From: DASSUW01 sp963849695
GTDB taxonomy: Bacteria; Actinomycetota; Thermoleophilia; Solirubrobacterales; Solirubrobacteraceae
Reading direction: 5' to 3'
Length of the DNA stretch: 64,000 nt
Assembly (NCBI GenBank): GCA_963849695.1
Contig: CAWKIT010000011.1
Coordinates: 434,001 to 498,000 of the forward strand
Part shown: in pieces, positions 53,592-63,074 of the stretch
How the letters are laid out: each line of letters opens with the position of its first letter
Numbering within the stretch: the first letter of the stretch is position 1
Translations under genes and position numbers: made by a program
The notes under the pieces: model-generated
The model's input: only the letters and a program-made list of their open reading frames with translations
What the model was told of the DNA's origin: nothing
Database searches by the model: none

Positions 53592-54620
53592 GCGCTGCGC
53601 ACGCCCGGCCACGACTCGATCGGCTCGGTCGAGCGCACGACGTTCATTCCCGCCGCCTCGTAACGGGCGAACGCTTCGTCCGCCGACTCCGTGTAGTCGG
53701 CGACGCCCGGCACCACCACGGCCGAGGTGCAGTCCTCCAGCAGGTAGGTCTGCTCGGCGAGCTGCCGTAAGGTCGCCCCGTCGCCGCTGATCAGGTCGTC
53801 GATGGTCCACGCCACGCAGTGGCTCTTCGCCTGCCCCGCCACGACGACCGCGTCGAAGGTCAGCAGCGCGTCGATCAGATCCGTGTTCAGCCGGTCGAGG
53901 GGGTCGCCGTCCGGGCCCTCCATCACCTCCGGACCGAGCATCGAGTAGTGCTCGGTGCGCGGGTTGTCGCCCTTGACCTGAAAGGCGGGCTGGCTGTGGC
54001 GGGCGACGCTGTGGAAGAAGATCGCCTCCTCGACCGCCGACACGAGCGCGTGGCCGATGCCGCCGAGCATCGCGTGGTAAGGCCAGATCGTGAGGTCGAA
54101 CTTCCCGCCGTCGGCGAGCCGCCGCGTGTAGTACGCGAGATGACGCGCGGCGTAGTCGCCGTCCAGCCCGATCGCCTCGGCGACGGCCGGGTTCACGCGC
54201 CAGCGCCCGCTCGCCACATCCTCGGCCGAGACGAGCGTGTAGGGCTCCGGGTGGTTGCCGTCCTCGTCGATCAGCCACAGCGGGTGGAAGATCTGCATCG
54301 CCCAGGTGCGTGTCCAGGCTCGGGAAGATCCGCGTGATGGTGCCGAGGTTGCGGTAGATGAACTCGCACAGGCGGCGGTTGTCGTCGACGGCGCCGGTCC
54401 CGGAACGACCGGCGACGAACAGCTCGAAGTCCGGGATGCAGAAGGTGTTCTGGACGTCGACGGCGAGCACGCAGAGCCGGAACTCGTCCTCGGCCGCCGC
54501 CTGCAGGCCATGCTCGGCGGCCCAGGCACGCGCTTCGCGCGCGCGCTGCTCGTAGGGCACCCGCCACACGTCGCCCACTGAGTCCGGATCGAAGTGAGGC
54601 GGGATCGGCAGCGGCGTCAT
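53588..54620 (-). CDS. Nicotinamidase-like cysteine hydrolase (one frameshift)
   Basis: The reconstructed protein has 343 residues from ATG 54620, which overlaps the pcm stop. CVLAVDVQNTFCIPDFELFVAG supplies the catalytic Asp, and VVVAGQAKSHCVAWTIDDL the nucleophilic Cys, of the isochorismatase/nicotinamidase family. The protein is longer than the usual 180-220 residues, with an insert around HPLWLIDEDGNHPEPYTLVSAEDV and IWPYHAMLGGIGHALVSA. The frame breaks near 54303, between SLDTHLG and MQIFHPLW. It is the last gene of a three-gene operon and faces pncB, which supports a nicotinamide-hydrolysing role. An alternative small amide substrate cannot be excluded. Confidence 0.82.
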
Positions 54621-55228
54621 CCGCCCACCAGCGGCACGAAGCGGACGCGCTCGAGCTCGGTCAGCGTCACCCGGTCGTCGGTGCGGCGCGCGACCACCAG
54701 GCGCTGCTCGCCGTCCTCGACCGGCGCGACGAGCCGGCCGCCGGGAGCGAGTTGCTCGGCCAGTGCGGGCGGGATCGACCCGCCCGCTGCGGCGGCGACG
54801 TTGATCGCCTCGTACGGCGCGTGCTCGGGGAGGCCGCGCGAGCCGTCGCCGACCACCAGCGTCACGTTCTCGACCCCCGCCGCGCGCAGGTTGTGGGCGG
54901 CCTGCCGCGAGAGCGATTCGTGCACCTCGATCGAGTACACGTGACGCGCCAGCCGCGCCAGCAGCGCGGCGTGATACCCGGAGCCGGTCCCCACGTCGAG
55001 AACCGTATCGGCGCCCGTCAGCTCGAGCAGCTCGCACATGCGCGCCACCACGAGCGGCTGCGAGATCGTCTGGCCGGAGCCGATCGGCAGCGGGATGTTC
55101 TCCCACGCCTCCGCGCGCAGGTCCGGCGGCACGAAGCGGTCGCGCGGCACCTCCGCGATCGCGGCCAGCACGCGCTCGTCGGAGACGTACCGGCGCAGCG
55201 TGTTGATCAACCGCTCAGGCGCCGGCAT
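54617..55228 (-). CDS. pcm: Protein-L-isoaspartate O-methyltransferase
   Basis: 203 residues from ATG 55228, overlapping the upstream stop as TGATG. VPRDRFVPPDLRAEAWENIPLPIGSGQTISQPLVVARM is the characteristic N-terminal motif, followed by the SAM motif VLDVGTGSGYHAALLARL and VYSIEVHESL. It methylates abnormal isoaspartyl residues in aged proteins so they can be repaired. Its position between an eRF1-like ribosome-rescue gene and a nicotinamidase-like gene, with overlaps on both sides, shows one transcript with coupled translation. Confidence 0.93.
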   Translation of the reverse strand: MPAPERLINTLRRYVSDERVLAAIAEVPRDRFVPPDLRAEAWENIPLPIGSGQTISQPLVVARMCELLELTGADTVLDVGTGSGYHAALLARLARHVYSIEVHESLSRQAAHNLRAAGVENVTLVVGDGSRGLPEHAPYEAINVAAAAGGSIPPALAEQLAPGGRLVAPVEDGEQRLVVARRTDDRVTLTELERVRFVPLVGG

Positions 55229-56364
55229 CAGTAGCGCAGCACCGCGCCGATCCCGCCGAGCGGGCCGAGATCGTCGTGGTAGCGCACCTTGATCACGCGC
55301 GCCGACTGCTCGATCGCCTTCTCGATCGCCGGCTCGAGGATGTTCTCGCACCGCTCGAGCTCCTGATCGCCGGGCCCGTGATCGCCCGGGTACAGCATCC
55401 CCGTCTCCGGGTCGCGGCCGCCGGCCGAGCGGAACGTCTCGCCGACCAGCAGCGTCTCCACCCGCTGCTCGTTGAGCGCCTGCAGCACGGCCGCCAGGCC
55501 CGCCGCGCCGCGTCCGCCGCGCCCGACGCCCTCGGCCAGCCGGTCGAGCGCCTCGCGCTCGACGCGCCGCCGCCAGTCCTCGATCGCAGCATTCGCCGCG
55601 GCGCGCACGTCCTCGACCGAGGAGTTCTCCACGTCGAGGTGCAGGCGGGCGACGATCCGCTCGCGCAGGTACGGGTGGAGCTTCTGCTCGAGGTCGCCGA
55701 CCAGCTCGTCGGGCGCGCCGACCAGCAGCCGGTCGAACCCGCGCTCCTTGTACGCGCTGAAGGCGACCTCGGCGACGTGCACGAGGTGGTCGTCCTTCTC
55801 CTTCTCGACCCCGCGCTGGTAGCGCGCCTGCGACCAGCCGCCCTGGTCGTGCTGGCTGTGGACGTCGTCCTCCACGCGGTCGGTCTCCTCGAGGCCGCCG
55901 CCGTCGCCGACGAAGAAGCGGGCGTTGCGGCGGTTGGCGAGCAGCACGCACCAGCGCTCCTCGTGCGCCTCGGCGACCAGCGGCTCGAGGTAGGGCGAGC
56001 GGTCGAGCACGACGGCGGACTCGACCGGGCGGGTGATCCGCACCACTTCGAGCAGATCCGCGGGCTTGCAGGCGTACACCGCGACCGCGCGCGTCCCGTT
56101 CTGCGCCAGGTCGCTCGCCATCAGCGCCTCGCGCACGCGCTCGACGTCCTCCCTGAGCGCGCTGCGCTCGTCGTGGTCGAGCCCGTCGGCCTCCTCGATG
56201 CGATGGGCGGCCTGCGTAAGCACCGAGGTGACGGCCGTCGAGCGGGCAGGCGGCGTCGCGAACTCGGCCGGGTCGAGGTTCAGGATCACGGACAGGACCC
56301 GGCCGCGCTCCGGCTTTATCTGTGCGAGCCGCCGCAGGTGGTCACGGGTGATCGTGGTGGCCAT
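55228..56364 (-). CDS. Bacterial eRF1-like (baeRF/Vms1-Ankzf1 family) protein
   Basis: 378 residues. RVLSVILNLDPAEF starts an eRF1 domain-2-like fold; HDQGGWSQARYQRGVEKEKDDHLVHVAE contains the GxSQ-type loop that in Vms1/Ankzf1 replaces the eRF1 GGQ and cleaves peptidyl-tRNA; FDRLLVGAPDELVGDLEQKLHPYL is the domain-2 end, and RVETLLVGETFRSAGGRDP with RVIKVRYHDDLGPLGGIGAVLRY is domain 3. Such proteins are proposed to release nascent chains from stalled large subunits; direct proof for this branch is lacking. It heads an operon with pcm, so both products may deal with damaged or stalled proteins. Confidence 0.85.
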   Translation of the reverse strand: MATTITRDHLRRLAQIKPERGRVLSVILNLDPAEFATPPARSTAVTSVLTQAAHRIEEADGLDHDERSALREDVERVREALMASDLAQNGTRAVAVYACKPADLLEVVRITRPVESAVVLDRSPYLEPLVAEAHEERWCVLLANRRNARFFVGDGGGLEETDRVEDDVHSQHDQGGWSQARYQRGVEKEKDDHLVHVAEVAFSAYKERGFDRLLVGAPDELVGDLEQKLHPYLRERIVARLHLDVENSSVEDVRAAANAAIEDWRRRVEREALDRLAEGVGRGGRGAAGLAAVLQALNEQRVETLLVGETFRSAGGRDPETGMLYPGDHGPGDQELERCENILEPAIEKAIEQSARVIKVRYHDDLGPLGGIGAVLRY

Positions 56365-56373
56365 GAGGGTCGC

Positions 56374-56994
56374 CTACCCTCCAGTGTCGTGGGGTGTGAC
56401 GACGCGTACGCGCGTCTGTGGACGGTGCTCCGGCGGGCTCTGCAGGATGTCAAGGCCCTCCAGCAGCACGAAGAAGGCTCGTGCGAACGGCGACTTCTCG
56501 GTCCGGGCCCGGACGCTGTCCCAGTCGATCTGCTCGCGCAGCGCCCGCGCGATCTGGAGCAGGCCCTCGTACCGCAGCGAGTGCTCTGTGATCGCCATCA
56601 GCTTCGTCGCCATCACGTCCTCGAGCGCCATCACGCGGATCTCCATGCCCAGCACGGAGAGCTCCTCGCCGCGGGCGATCACTTGGTCGTCCATCGGCAG
56701 TCCCTTGGGACAATAGATGAGGTCGACCAGCGTGTCGCCGTCCCACGCCTTGACGAGCCAGTCCTCGGGCGGCTGCTCGGGCCGCATGCCGGCCTCGGTG
56801 AGCGCTTCGAGCGCGCGCTCGACGTCCTCCGGCTTGATCATCAGGTCGAGGTCGTGACGCGTCTCGGGGCCGCCGCGCGCCCAGCTCGCGAGGCTGCCGC
56901 CGAGCAGGAAGGGGACATCCGCCTCGCGCAGCGCCGCCGCCGCGCGCTTGAGAGCGTGCTCGATCTCCGCGAACGGCTGCTCGTCTGAGGCCAT
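56374..56994 (-). CDS. Nucleotidyltransferase-fold protein
   Basis: 206 residues from ATG 56994 (GTG 57015 is an alternative). DVPFLLGGSLASWARGGPETRHDLDLMI has the GGS...R-x-DxDx2 pattern of Pol beta-like nucleotidyltransferases, and the third acidic residue is probably in DTLVDLIYCPKG. Related proteins include antitoxin-like or tRNA/antibiotic-modifying transferases (DUF6036-like); the target is unknown. The C-terminal half is helical (ALEDVMATKLMAITEHSLRYEGLLQIARALREQ). It ends 9 bases before the eRF1-like gene on the same strand, so it may be the first gene of that operon. Confidence 0.78.
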   Translation of the reverse strand: MASDEQPFAEIEHALKRAAAALREADVPFLLGGSLASWARGGPETRHDLDLMIKPEDVERALEALTEAGMRPEQPPEDWLVKAWDGDTLVDLIYCPKGLPMDDQVIARGEELSVLGMEIRVMALEDVMATKLMAITEHSLRYEGLLQIARALREQIDWDSVRARTEKSPFARAFFVLLEGLDILQSPPEHRPQTRVRVVTPHDTGG

Positions 56995-57020
56995 CGCGAG
57001 GTGGGTACCCGCCACGAGGT

Positions 57021-57812
57021 ATGACGATAAACACCAGCCACCGGCCTGCGGGTGGGCCGGAGGAGTGCCGGATCCGGATCGCCGCCGCGGGCGACGTCCA
57101 TTTCGGCCGCGAGGGCGACCGCGAGCGGGCGCGTGAGTCGTTCACCGCGCTCGCGGGGCGCGTGGACCTGATCCTGCTCGCCGGCGACCTCACGACGCAC
57201 GGCGAGCCCGAGCAGGCGGCGATCCTGGGCGACGCCGTGCGCGACCTCGAGATCCCGGTGGTGAGCGTGCTCGGCAACCACGACCACCACTCGGCCCGCG
57301 GGGACGAGGTGGCCGCCGTGCTCGAGGAGGCGGCGATCGTCGTGCTCGATCGCTCGCACCACGTGCTCGAGGTGTGCGGCGCCGAGCTCGGCATCGTGGG
57401 TACCAAGGGGTTCGTCGGCGGGTTCGCGGGCTCGCACTGGCCCGACTTCGGCGAGCCGTCGCTGCGCCGGATCTACGCCGAGACGAGCGCCGAGGTCGAG
57501 GCGCTCGACGAGGGGCTGCGGGCGGTCGCGATGTGCCCGTTCCGGATCGTGCTGCTGCACTACTCGCCGTCGGCGCAGACGCTCGAGGGCGAGCGGCGCG
57601 ACATCTGGACCTTCCTCGGCACCGACCGGCTGGCGGCGCCGATCCTCGAGCACAACCCCGACCTCGTGCTGCACGGGCACGCCCACGCGGGCACCTTCGA
57701 GGGCCGCGTGGGCGAGGTCCCGGTCTACAACGTGTCGGTGCCGGTCATGGGCGAGGACTTCTGGGTCTTCGAGATGACCGGCACGCGACGCGCTCCGTCA
57801 GAAGTGCACTAG
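57021..57812 (+). CDS. Calcineurin-like metallophosphoesterase
   Basis: 263 residues with the full dinuclear metal set: AAAGDVHFG, LLAGDLTTHG, VLGNHDHH, IVLLHYSPS and VLHGHAHAG, in this order. It hydrolyses a phosphoester or phosphodiester in the cytoplasm; no signal peptide precedes the domain, and the ~18-residue N-terminal extension is not hydrophobic. The substrate is unknown. Its start lies 5 bases from the alternative start of the divergent nucleotidyltransferase, so promoters must overlap. It ends 4 bases into the opposite-strand TIM-barrel gene. Confidence 0.9.
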   Translation: MTINTSHRPAGGPEECRIRIAAAGDVHFGREGDRERARESFTALAGRVDLILLAGDLTTHGEPEQAAILGDAVRDLEIPVVSVLGNHDHHSARGDEVAAVLEEAAIVVLDRSHHVLEVCGAELGIVGTKGFVGGFAGSHWPDFGEPSLRRIYAETSAEVEALDEGLRAVAMCPFRIVLLHYSPSAQTLEGERRDIWTFLGTDRLAAPILEHNPDLVLHGHAHAGTFEGRVGEVPVYNVSVPVMGEDFWVFEMTGTRRAPSEVH

Positions 57813-58852
57813 CGGCGGTGCCGCCCCTTTCCCCTTCCGCCGCCGCAGCGCTCGCGGAGGCTGGTCAGGTAGTCGTAGCTGACCTCGGCGGTGTTGAACG
57901 AGCCGGCCGGGTTGGCGACCGGATCGGGCGCGGTGTCGCGCTCGACGATGTAGTGGTGGTCGTCGGTGTCGAGGCCGCAGAAGAACGGCTCGAACGCGAT
58001 GTCGCCGTCGCCTACGTCGGTCATCTGCCAGCCGAAGGACGTTCGGGCCGGGGCGCGGGCGGCGGCGTGCCCGTACCGCTGTAGTCGATCCCGTCCTTGA
58101 CGTGGAAGAGCGGGAAGCGCTCGGGCATGTTCCACGGGTACTCGTACGGCTTGAAGCCCGGGAACCGTGTCTGGCCGACGTGCGACCAGAAGATCTCGAA
58201 CTCGAAGAACACGAGCCGTGGGTCGGTCTCCTCGAGCAGGACGTCGTACAGCCGCGTCGCCATTCTGGACGGCGAACTCCTCGGAGTGGTGGTGCTGGTA
58301 GAAGCGCAGCCCGCGGGCGCGCGCGGCGGCGCCGAACCGGTTGAAGTCCTCGGCGGCGCGCCGGTAGCCATCGACCGTCTCGCCATAGCGCTGGCCCGGC
58401 CGGCTCGCCGTCCCGATGTAGGGCAGGCCGATCTCCTCGGCGTCGTCGAGCACCTGCTCGAGCTGCGTGACGAAGGAGTAGGCCGTTGGGTCGGCCGAGA
58501 AGTAGTTGACGTGGCTACCGATGCCGCGGAGGCCGTACCTGCGCAGCAGCCGACGCAGCTCCTCATTGGTCCACCGCCTGCCCTGCGCGTTGTAGCCGGC
58601 GAACTCGATCTCGCGGTAGCCGATCGCGCTCAGGCGCGCGAAGACCGCCTCGAAGCCGAGGCTCGCCACCTGGTCGCGCACCGTGAACAGCTGGATGCCG
58701 ATGCGATCGCGCGGGAGCAGGCGGTCACCGCGGCGACCGCCGCGTCCGTGGCCCGATGCGCCAGGCACGAGCGGCCCGAGGCTGGCCGCGGCGGCCGCCC
58801 CGCCGGCGGCGCCGACGAAGCCACGCCGGCTCAGCTTGCGCTTCTCATCCAT
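57809..58852 (-). CDS. Tat-exported sugar phosphate isomerase/epimerase-like protein (two frameshifts)
   Basis: About 347 residues from ATG 58852, preceded by GAGGAG. LSRRGFVGAAGGAAAAASLG is a twin-arginine signal. The mature protein is an AP-endonuclease-2-type TIM barrel: IGIQLFTVRDQ, IGYREIEFAGY, GIGSHVNYFSAD, GLRFYQHHHSEEF, and LFHVKDGID with metal-binding His/Glu residues. Two compensating shifts near 58265 and 58045 interrupt the frame; the middle part reads ATRLYDVLLEETDPRLVFF. Exported members act on sugars or inositols in the cell envelope, often beside oxidoreductases. It is divergent from another Tat-exported enzyme gene. Confidence 0.82.
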   Translation of the reverse strand: MDEKRKLSRRGFVGAAGGAAAAASLGPLVPGASGHGRGGRRGDRLLPRDRIGIQLFTVRDQVASLGFEAVFARLSAIGYREIEFAGYNAQGRRWTNEELRRLLRRYGLRGIGSHVNYFSADPTAYSFVTQLEQVLDDAEEIGLPYIGTASRPGQRYGETVDGYRRAAEDFNRFGAAARARGLRFYQHHHSEEFAVQNGDAAVRRPARGDRPTARVLRVRDLLVARRPDTVPGLQAVRVPVEHARALPALPRQGRDRLQRYGHAAARAPARTSFGWQMTDVGDGDIAFEPFFCGLDTDDHHYIVERDTAPDPVANPAGSFNTAEVSYDYLTSLRERCGGGRGKGRHRR

Positions 58853-58965
58853 ACGCACCACTCCTCGTCAGTGGACATCCGTTGCGACTCGTGCGGCGGC
58901 TACCCGCGGGGGCGACTCCGTAAGCGGAGGGAACGCGGGACCGCCCGGCGGCGTACATTCGGCGG

Positions 58966-60225
58966 ATGCGCGAGCTGACGCGCAAGGAGCTGCTCGCGGG
59001 CGCCGCCGCGGCCGGCGTGGTCGCCGGCTGCGGGTCTTCGGCGAAGAAGCCGCCCGCCTACGACCCGCGCGACTGGGCGTCGGTGAAGGCGCAGTACGGC
59101 CTGTCGCGCGAGGTCCGCCACTTCGACGCGTTCGTGCTGTCGTCGCATCCGCGCCCGGTCCGCGAGGCGATCGAGCGCCACCGCCGCGGGCTCGATGCCG
59201 ACGCTGCCCGCTACGTGCGCGAGAACGAGGCCGAGCTCGACGGACGCGTGGCCGACGCGGCCGCCGGCTACCTCGGCGTCAGCGGCGGCGACCTGGCCTT
59301 CACGGACTCGACCACGATGGGCCTCGGCCTCGTGTACGGCGGCGTGGAGGCGAGGAATCCGGTCGCGACCGAGCACGACTTCTACGCGACGCACGAGGCG
59401 CTGCGGCAGCGCTACGGCCGCCTGCGCCGGATCCGGCTCTACGACGACCCGGCACAGGCGACCGTGCAGGGCATCGTCGAGGCGGCCAAGGACGGCATCT
59501 ACGAGGACACCGGGGTGCTGGCGCTGACCTGGGTCCACTCGTCGACCGGCGTCAAGCTGCCGCTGCCGGAGATCGCGCAGGCGCTCGACGGCGCGCGCCG
59601 GCGCGGGCTGCTGGTCGTGGTCGACGGCGTGCACGGGCTCGGCGCCGACGACGAGCCGGTGCGGATCGAGTCGTTCGACGTGCTCGTCGCGGGCTGCCAC
59701 AAGTGGCTCGGCGGCCCGCGCGGCACCGGGCTCGTGTGGAGCATCAAGGCGTGGGACCGGCTGCGGCCGACGATCCCGAGCTTCGCGCCGATGTCCTACG
59801 CGGCCTGGCTCGAGGGTCGCCCGCCGCCGAGCGACGCCCCGCCCGGCCCCGCGTTCACGCCCGGCGGCTATCACGCGTTCGAGCACCGGTGGGCGCTGGC
59901 CGAGGCGTTCGCCTTCCAGGCTTCGCTCGGCCGCACGCGCGTGGCGGAGCGCATCCGCTCGCTGGCGACGCGGCTCAAGCAGGGGCTGGCCGAGCTCCCG
60001 CGCGTGCGTCTGATCACGCCGATGGCGGAGCGGCTGTCGGCGGGGATCGTCTGCTTCGACGTCCGTGGCGTCGATCCCGGCGAAGCGGTCGAGCGGCTCG
60101 CGCGCGAGCACCGGATCGCCGCGAGTGTGACGCCCTACGCCGAGCGGCACGTCCGCCTCGGCACCGGCCTGTGGGTCGACGAGGGCGACGTCGACGCCGC
60201 GGTGGCCGCCGTCGCGCGGCTGTGA
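58966..60225 (+). CDS. Exported class V aminotransferase-like PLP protein
   Basis: 419 residues. TRKELLAGAAAAGVVAGCGSS is an unusual signal: an RK pair followed by a short hydrophobic stretch and a lipobox-like VVAGC, suggesting Tat export and lipid attachment. The body is a fold-type I PLP enzyme similar to isopenicillin-N epimerase/cysteine desulfurase-like proteins: FTDSTTMGLGLVYGG (cofactor phosphate loop), VVVDGVHGLGADD (Asp-His pair), and AGCHKWLGGPRGTG with the Schiff-base Lys. It may act as a lyase, epimerase or aminotransferase outside the membrane. It is divergent from the Tat-exported TIM-barrel gene; no partner enzyme identifies the substrate. Confidence 0.83.
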   Translation: MRELTRKELLAGAAAAGVVAGCGSSAKKPPAYDPRDWASVKAQYGLSREVRHFDAFVLSSHPRPVREAIERHRRGLDADAARYVRENEAELDGRVADAAAGYLGVSGGDLAFTDSTTMGLGLVYGGVEARNPVATEHDFYATHEALRQRYGRLRRIRLYDDPAQATVQGIVEAAKDGIYEDTGVLALTWVHSSTGVKLPLPEIAQALDGARRRGLLVVVDGVHGLGADDEPVRIESFDVLVAGCHKWLGGPRGTGLVWSIKAWDRLRPTIPSFAPMSYAAWLEGRPPPSDAPPGPAFTPGGYHAFEHRWALAEAFAFQASLGRTRVAERIRSLATRLKQGLAELPRVRLITPMAERLSAGIVCFDVRGVDPGEAVERLAREHRIAASVTPYAERHVRLGTGLWVDEGDVDAAVAAVARL

Positions 60226-60242
60226 GCACGGGGTTCCGGGGT

Positions 60243-60258
60243 AGTCTCAAGTGAGACT
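60243..60258. promoter_or_regulatory. Perfect palindrome upstream of aconitase
   Basis: AGTCTCA (60243-60249), spacer AG, TGAGACT (60252-60258): 7-bp arms in perfect dyad symmetry, ending 18 bases before the ATG. It overlaps the region expected for the transcription start or leader, so a repressor bound there would block the gene. Aconitase genes in other actinobacteria are controlled by TetR-type AcnR and by iron-sulfur regulators; which one would act here is unknown. Confidence 0.5.
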
Positions 60259-60276
60259 TCTGACACCGGAGACGAC

Positions 60277-63061
60277 ATGCCCGAGAACTCCTTCGACGCC
60301 CGCGCCGAGCTCGATATCGGCGGGCGCAGCTACGAGATCTATCGCCTAGACGCGCTCCAGTCGAAGTACGACGTCGCGCGCCTGCCGTTCTCGCTCAAGG
60401 TCCTGCTCGAGAACGTCCTGCGCAACGAGGACGGCGTCGGCGTCCGCAAGGAGGACGTCGAGGCGATCGCCACCTGGGACCACATGGCCGAGCCGTCGAA
60501 GGAGATCGCCTTCACGCCCGCGCGCGTGGTGATGCAGGACTTCACGGGCGTGCCTGCGGTCGTCGACCTCGCCGCGATGCGCGATGCGATGGCCGATCTC
60601 GGCGGCGATCCCGCGAAGATCAACCCGCTCGTGCCCGCCGAGCTGGTGATCGACCATTCGGTCCAGGTCGACGTCTTCGGCACGCGCGACGCCTTCCGCG
60701 TCAACGTCGAGCGCGAGTTCGAGCGCAACCACGAGCGCTACGCGTTCCTGCGCTGGGGCCAGGGCGGGTTCGAGGGCTTCAAGGTCGTCCCGCCCGGGAC
60801 GGGGATCGTCCACCAGGTCAACCTCGAATACCTGGCGCGCGTCGTGTTCGACGACGACGGCACGCTGTACCCCGACACGCTGGTCGGGACCGACTCGCAC
60901 ACCACGATGATCAACGGGCTCGGCGTGCTCGGCTGGGGCGTGGGCGGGATCGAGGCCGAGGCGTCGATGCTCGGCCAGCCGATGTCGATGCTCGTGCCGC
61001 GCGTGGTCGGCTTCCGGCTCTCGGGCGAGCTGCCGGAGGGATCGACGGCGACCGACCTCGTGCTCACCGTCACCCAGCTGCTGCGCGAGCACGGCGTGGT
61101 CGGCAAGTTCGTCGAGTTCTACGGGCCGGGGGTGCCGAACCTGCCGCTCGCCGACCGCGCGACGATCGGCAACATGAGCCCGGAGTTCGGCTCGACGTGC
61201 GCGATGTTCCCGATCGACGCCGAGACGCTGCGCTACCTCGAGTTCTCCGGCCGCCCGCAGGAGCGGATCGAGCTGGTCGAGGCGTACGCGCGCGAGCAGG
61301 GTCTGTGGCACGACTCCGACTCGGAGGAGCCGACCTACTCGGAGACCCTGGAGCTCGACCTCGGCGACGTCGTGCCGTCGCTGGCGGGCCCGAAGCGCCC
61401 GCAGGACCGTGTGTCGCTGACGGAGTCGAAGGCGTCGTTCCGGATGGCGCTGGACGGGTTCATCCCGGAGGCCGACGAGTGCGACGAGCCGCTCGAGGAC
61501 ACCTTCCCGGCCTCGGATCCGACCGCGCCGCAGGAGCCCAAGACGCCGCACGAAGCACAGCGGCGAGGACGCGGGGGCGGGCACCGGCGGGGTGCAGGTG
61601 GCCGACCGCGTGTCCGTCAGCGCGCAGGTCACGCTCGCCGACGGCACCGAGACCGAGCTCGACCACGGCCACGTCGTGATCGCCGCGATCACCTCCTGCA
61701 CGAACACCTCGAACCCGTCGGTCATGCTCGGCGCCGGCCTCCTGGCCCGGAACGCGGTCGAGCGCGGGCTCGAGGTCAAGCCGTGGGTGAAGACCTCGCT
61801 GGCGCCCGGCTCGAAGGTGGTCACGGAGTACTACGAGCGGGCGGGCCTGGTCCCCTACCTCGAGGAGCTCGGCTTCCACCTCGTCGGCTACGGCTGCACG
61901 ACCTGCATCGGCAACTCCGGCCCGCTGCCGGACGAGATCTCGGACGCGGTCAACGCCGAGGACCTGGCGGTCGTCTCCGTGCTGTCCGGCAACCGCAACT
62001 TCGAGGGCCGGATCAACCCCGACGTGAAGATGAACTACCTCGCGTCGCCGCCGCTGTGCATCGCATACGCGCTGGTGGGGACGATGGACATCGACCTGCT
62101 CGACGAGCCGCTCGGGCAGGACAAGGACGGCGCCGACGTCTATCTGAAGGACATCTGGCCGAGCGCCGAGGAGGTCGCGCAAACGGTCGAGGAGGCCGTG
62201 CACAGCGACATGTTCACGTCGTCCTACGGCGAGGTGTTCGCGGGCGACGACCGCTGGAACTCGCTCGAGGTGCCGGAGGGCGACCGCTACGCCTGGTCCG
62301 ACGAGTCGACGTACGTGCGCCGGCCGCCGTTCTTCGACGACCTGCCGCGCGAGCCGGAGCCGATCGGCGACATCGAGGGCGCGCGCGTGCTGGCCGTGCT
62401 CGGCGACTCGGTGACCACCGACCACATCTCGCCCGCGGGGGCGATCAAGAAGGACTCGCCGGCCGCGAGGTACCTGAACGAGCACGGGGTGGAGAACCGC
62501 GACTTCAACTCCTACGGCTCACGGCGCGGCAACCACGAGGTGATGATGCGCGGCACGTTCGCGAACATCCGCCTGCGCAACTACATCGCCGGAAGGGAGC
62601 TCGTGGGCGGTACGACGCTGTTCGACGGCGAGGAGATGCCGATCTACGACGCGGCGATGAAGTACGCCGAGCAGGGCACGCCGCTGGTGGTGCTGGCGGG
62701 CAAGGAGTACGGCTCGGGCTCGTCGCGCGACTGGGCCGCCAAGGGCACGCGGCTGCTCGGCGTGCGGGCGGTGATCGCGGAGTCCTACGAGCGCATCCAC
62801 CGGTCGAACCTGGTCGGCATGGGCGTGCTCCCGCTCCAGTTCGAGGAGGGCGAGAGCGTCTCCTCGCTCGGGCTGACCGGCGAGGAGGAGCTCTCGATCA
62901 CCGGCGTCGAGGGCGGAGGCGCGAAGCAGGTGACGGTCCGGGCGTCAGGCAAGGAGTTCACGGCGCGGGTGCGGATCGACACCCCGAAGGAGGTCGAGTA
63001 CTTCAAGCACGGCGGGATCCTGCAGTTCGTGCTGCGCGGTCTGCTGGAGTCGGGCAGATAA
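60277..63061 (+). CDS. acnA: Aconitate hydratase (one frameshift)
   Basis: The reconstructed protein has about 927 residues from ATG 60277 with GGAG upstream, the normal length for AcnA/IRP-type aconitases. The N-terminal half carries SKYDVARLPFSLKVLLENVLRN, GTDSHTTMINGLGVLGWGVGG and GNMSPEFGSTCAMFPID with its cluster-ligand Cys; the second half has ITSCTNTSNPSV and GYGCTTCIGNSGPL with the other two ligands, and KEYGSGSSRDWAAKG in the swivel domain. It isomerises citrate to isocitrate in the TCA cycle. An extra base near 61557 in a poorly conserved linker splits the frame. A palindrome precedes it, and an M42 peptidase gene follows 13 bases later. Confidence 0.95.
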
Positions 63062-63074
63062 CCTGCCCGGCTCG

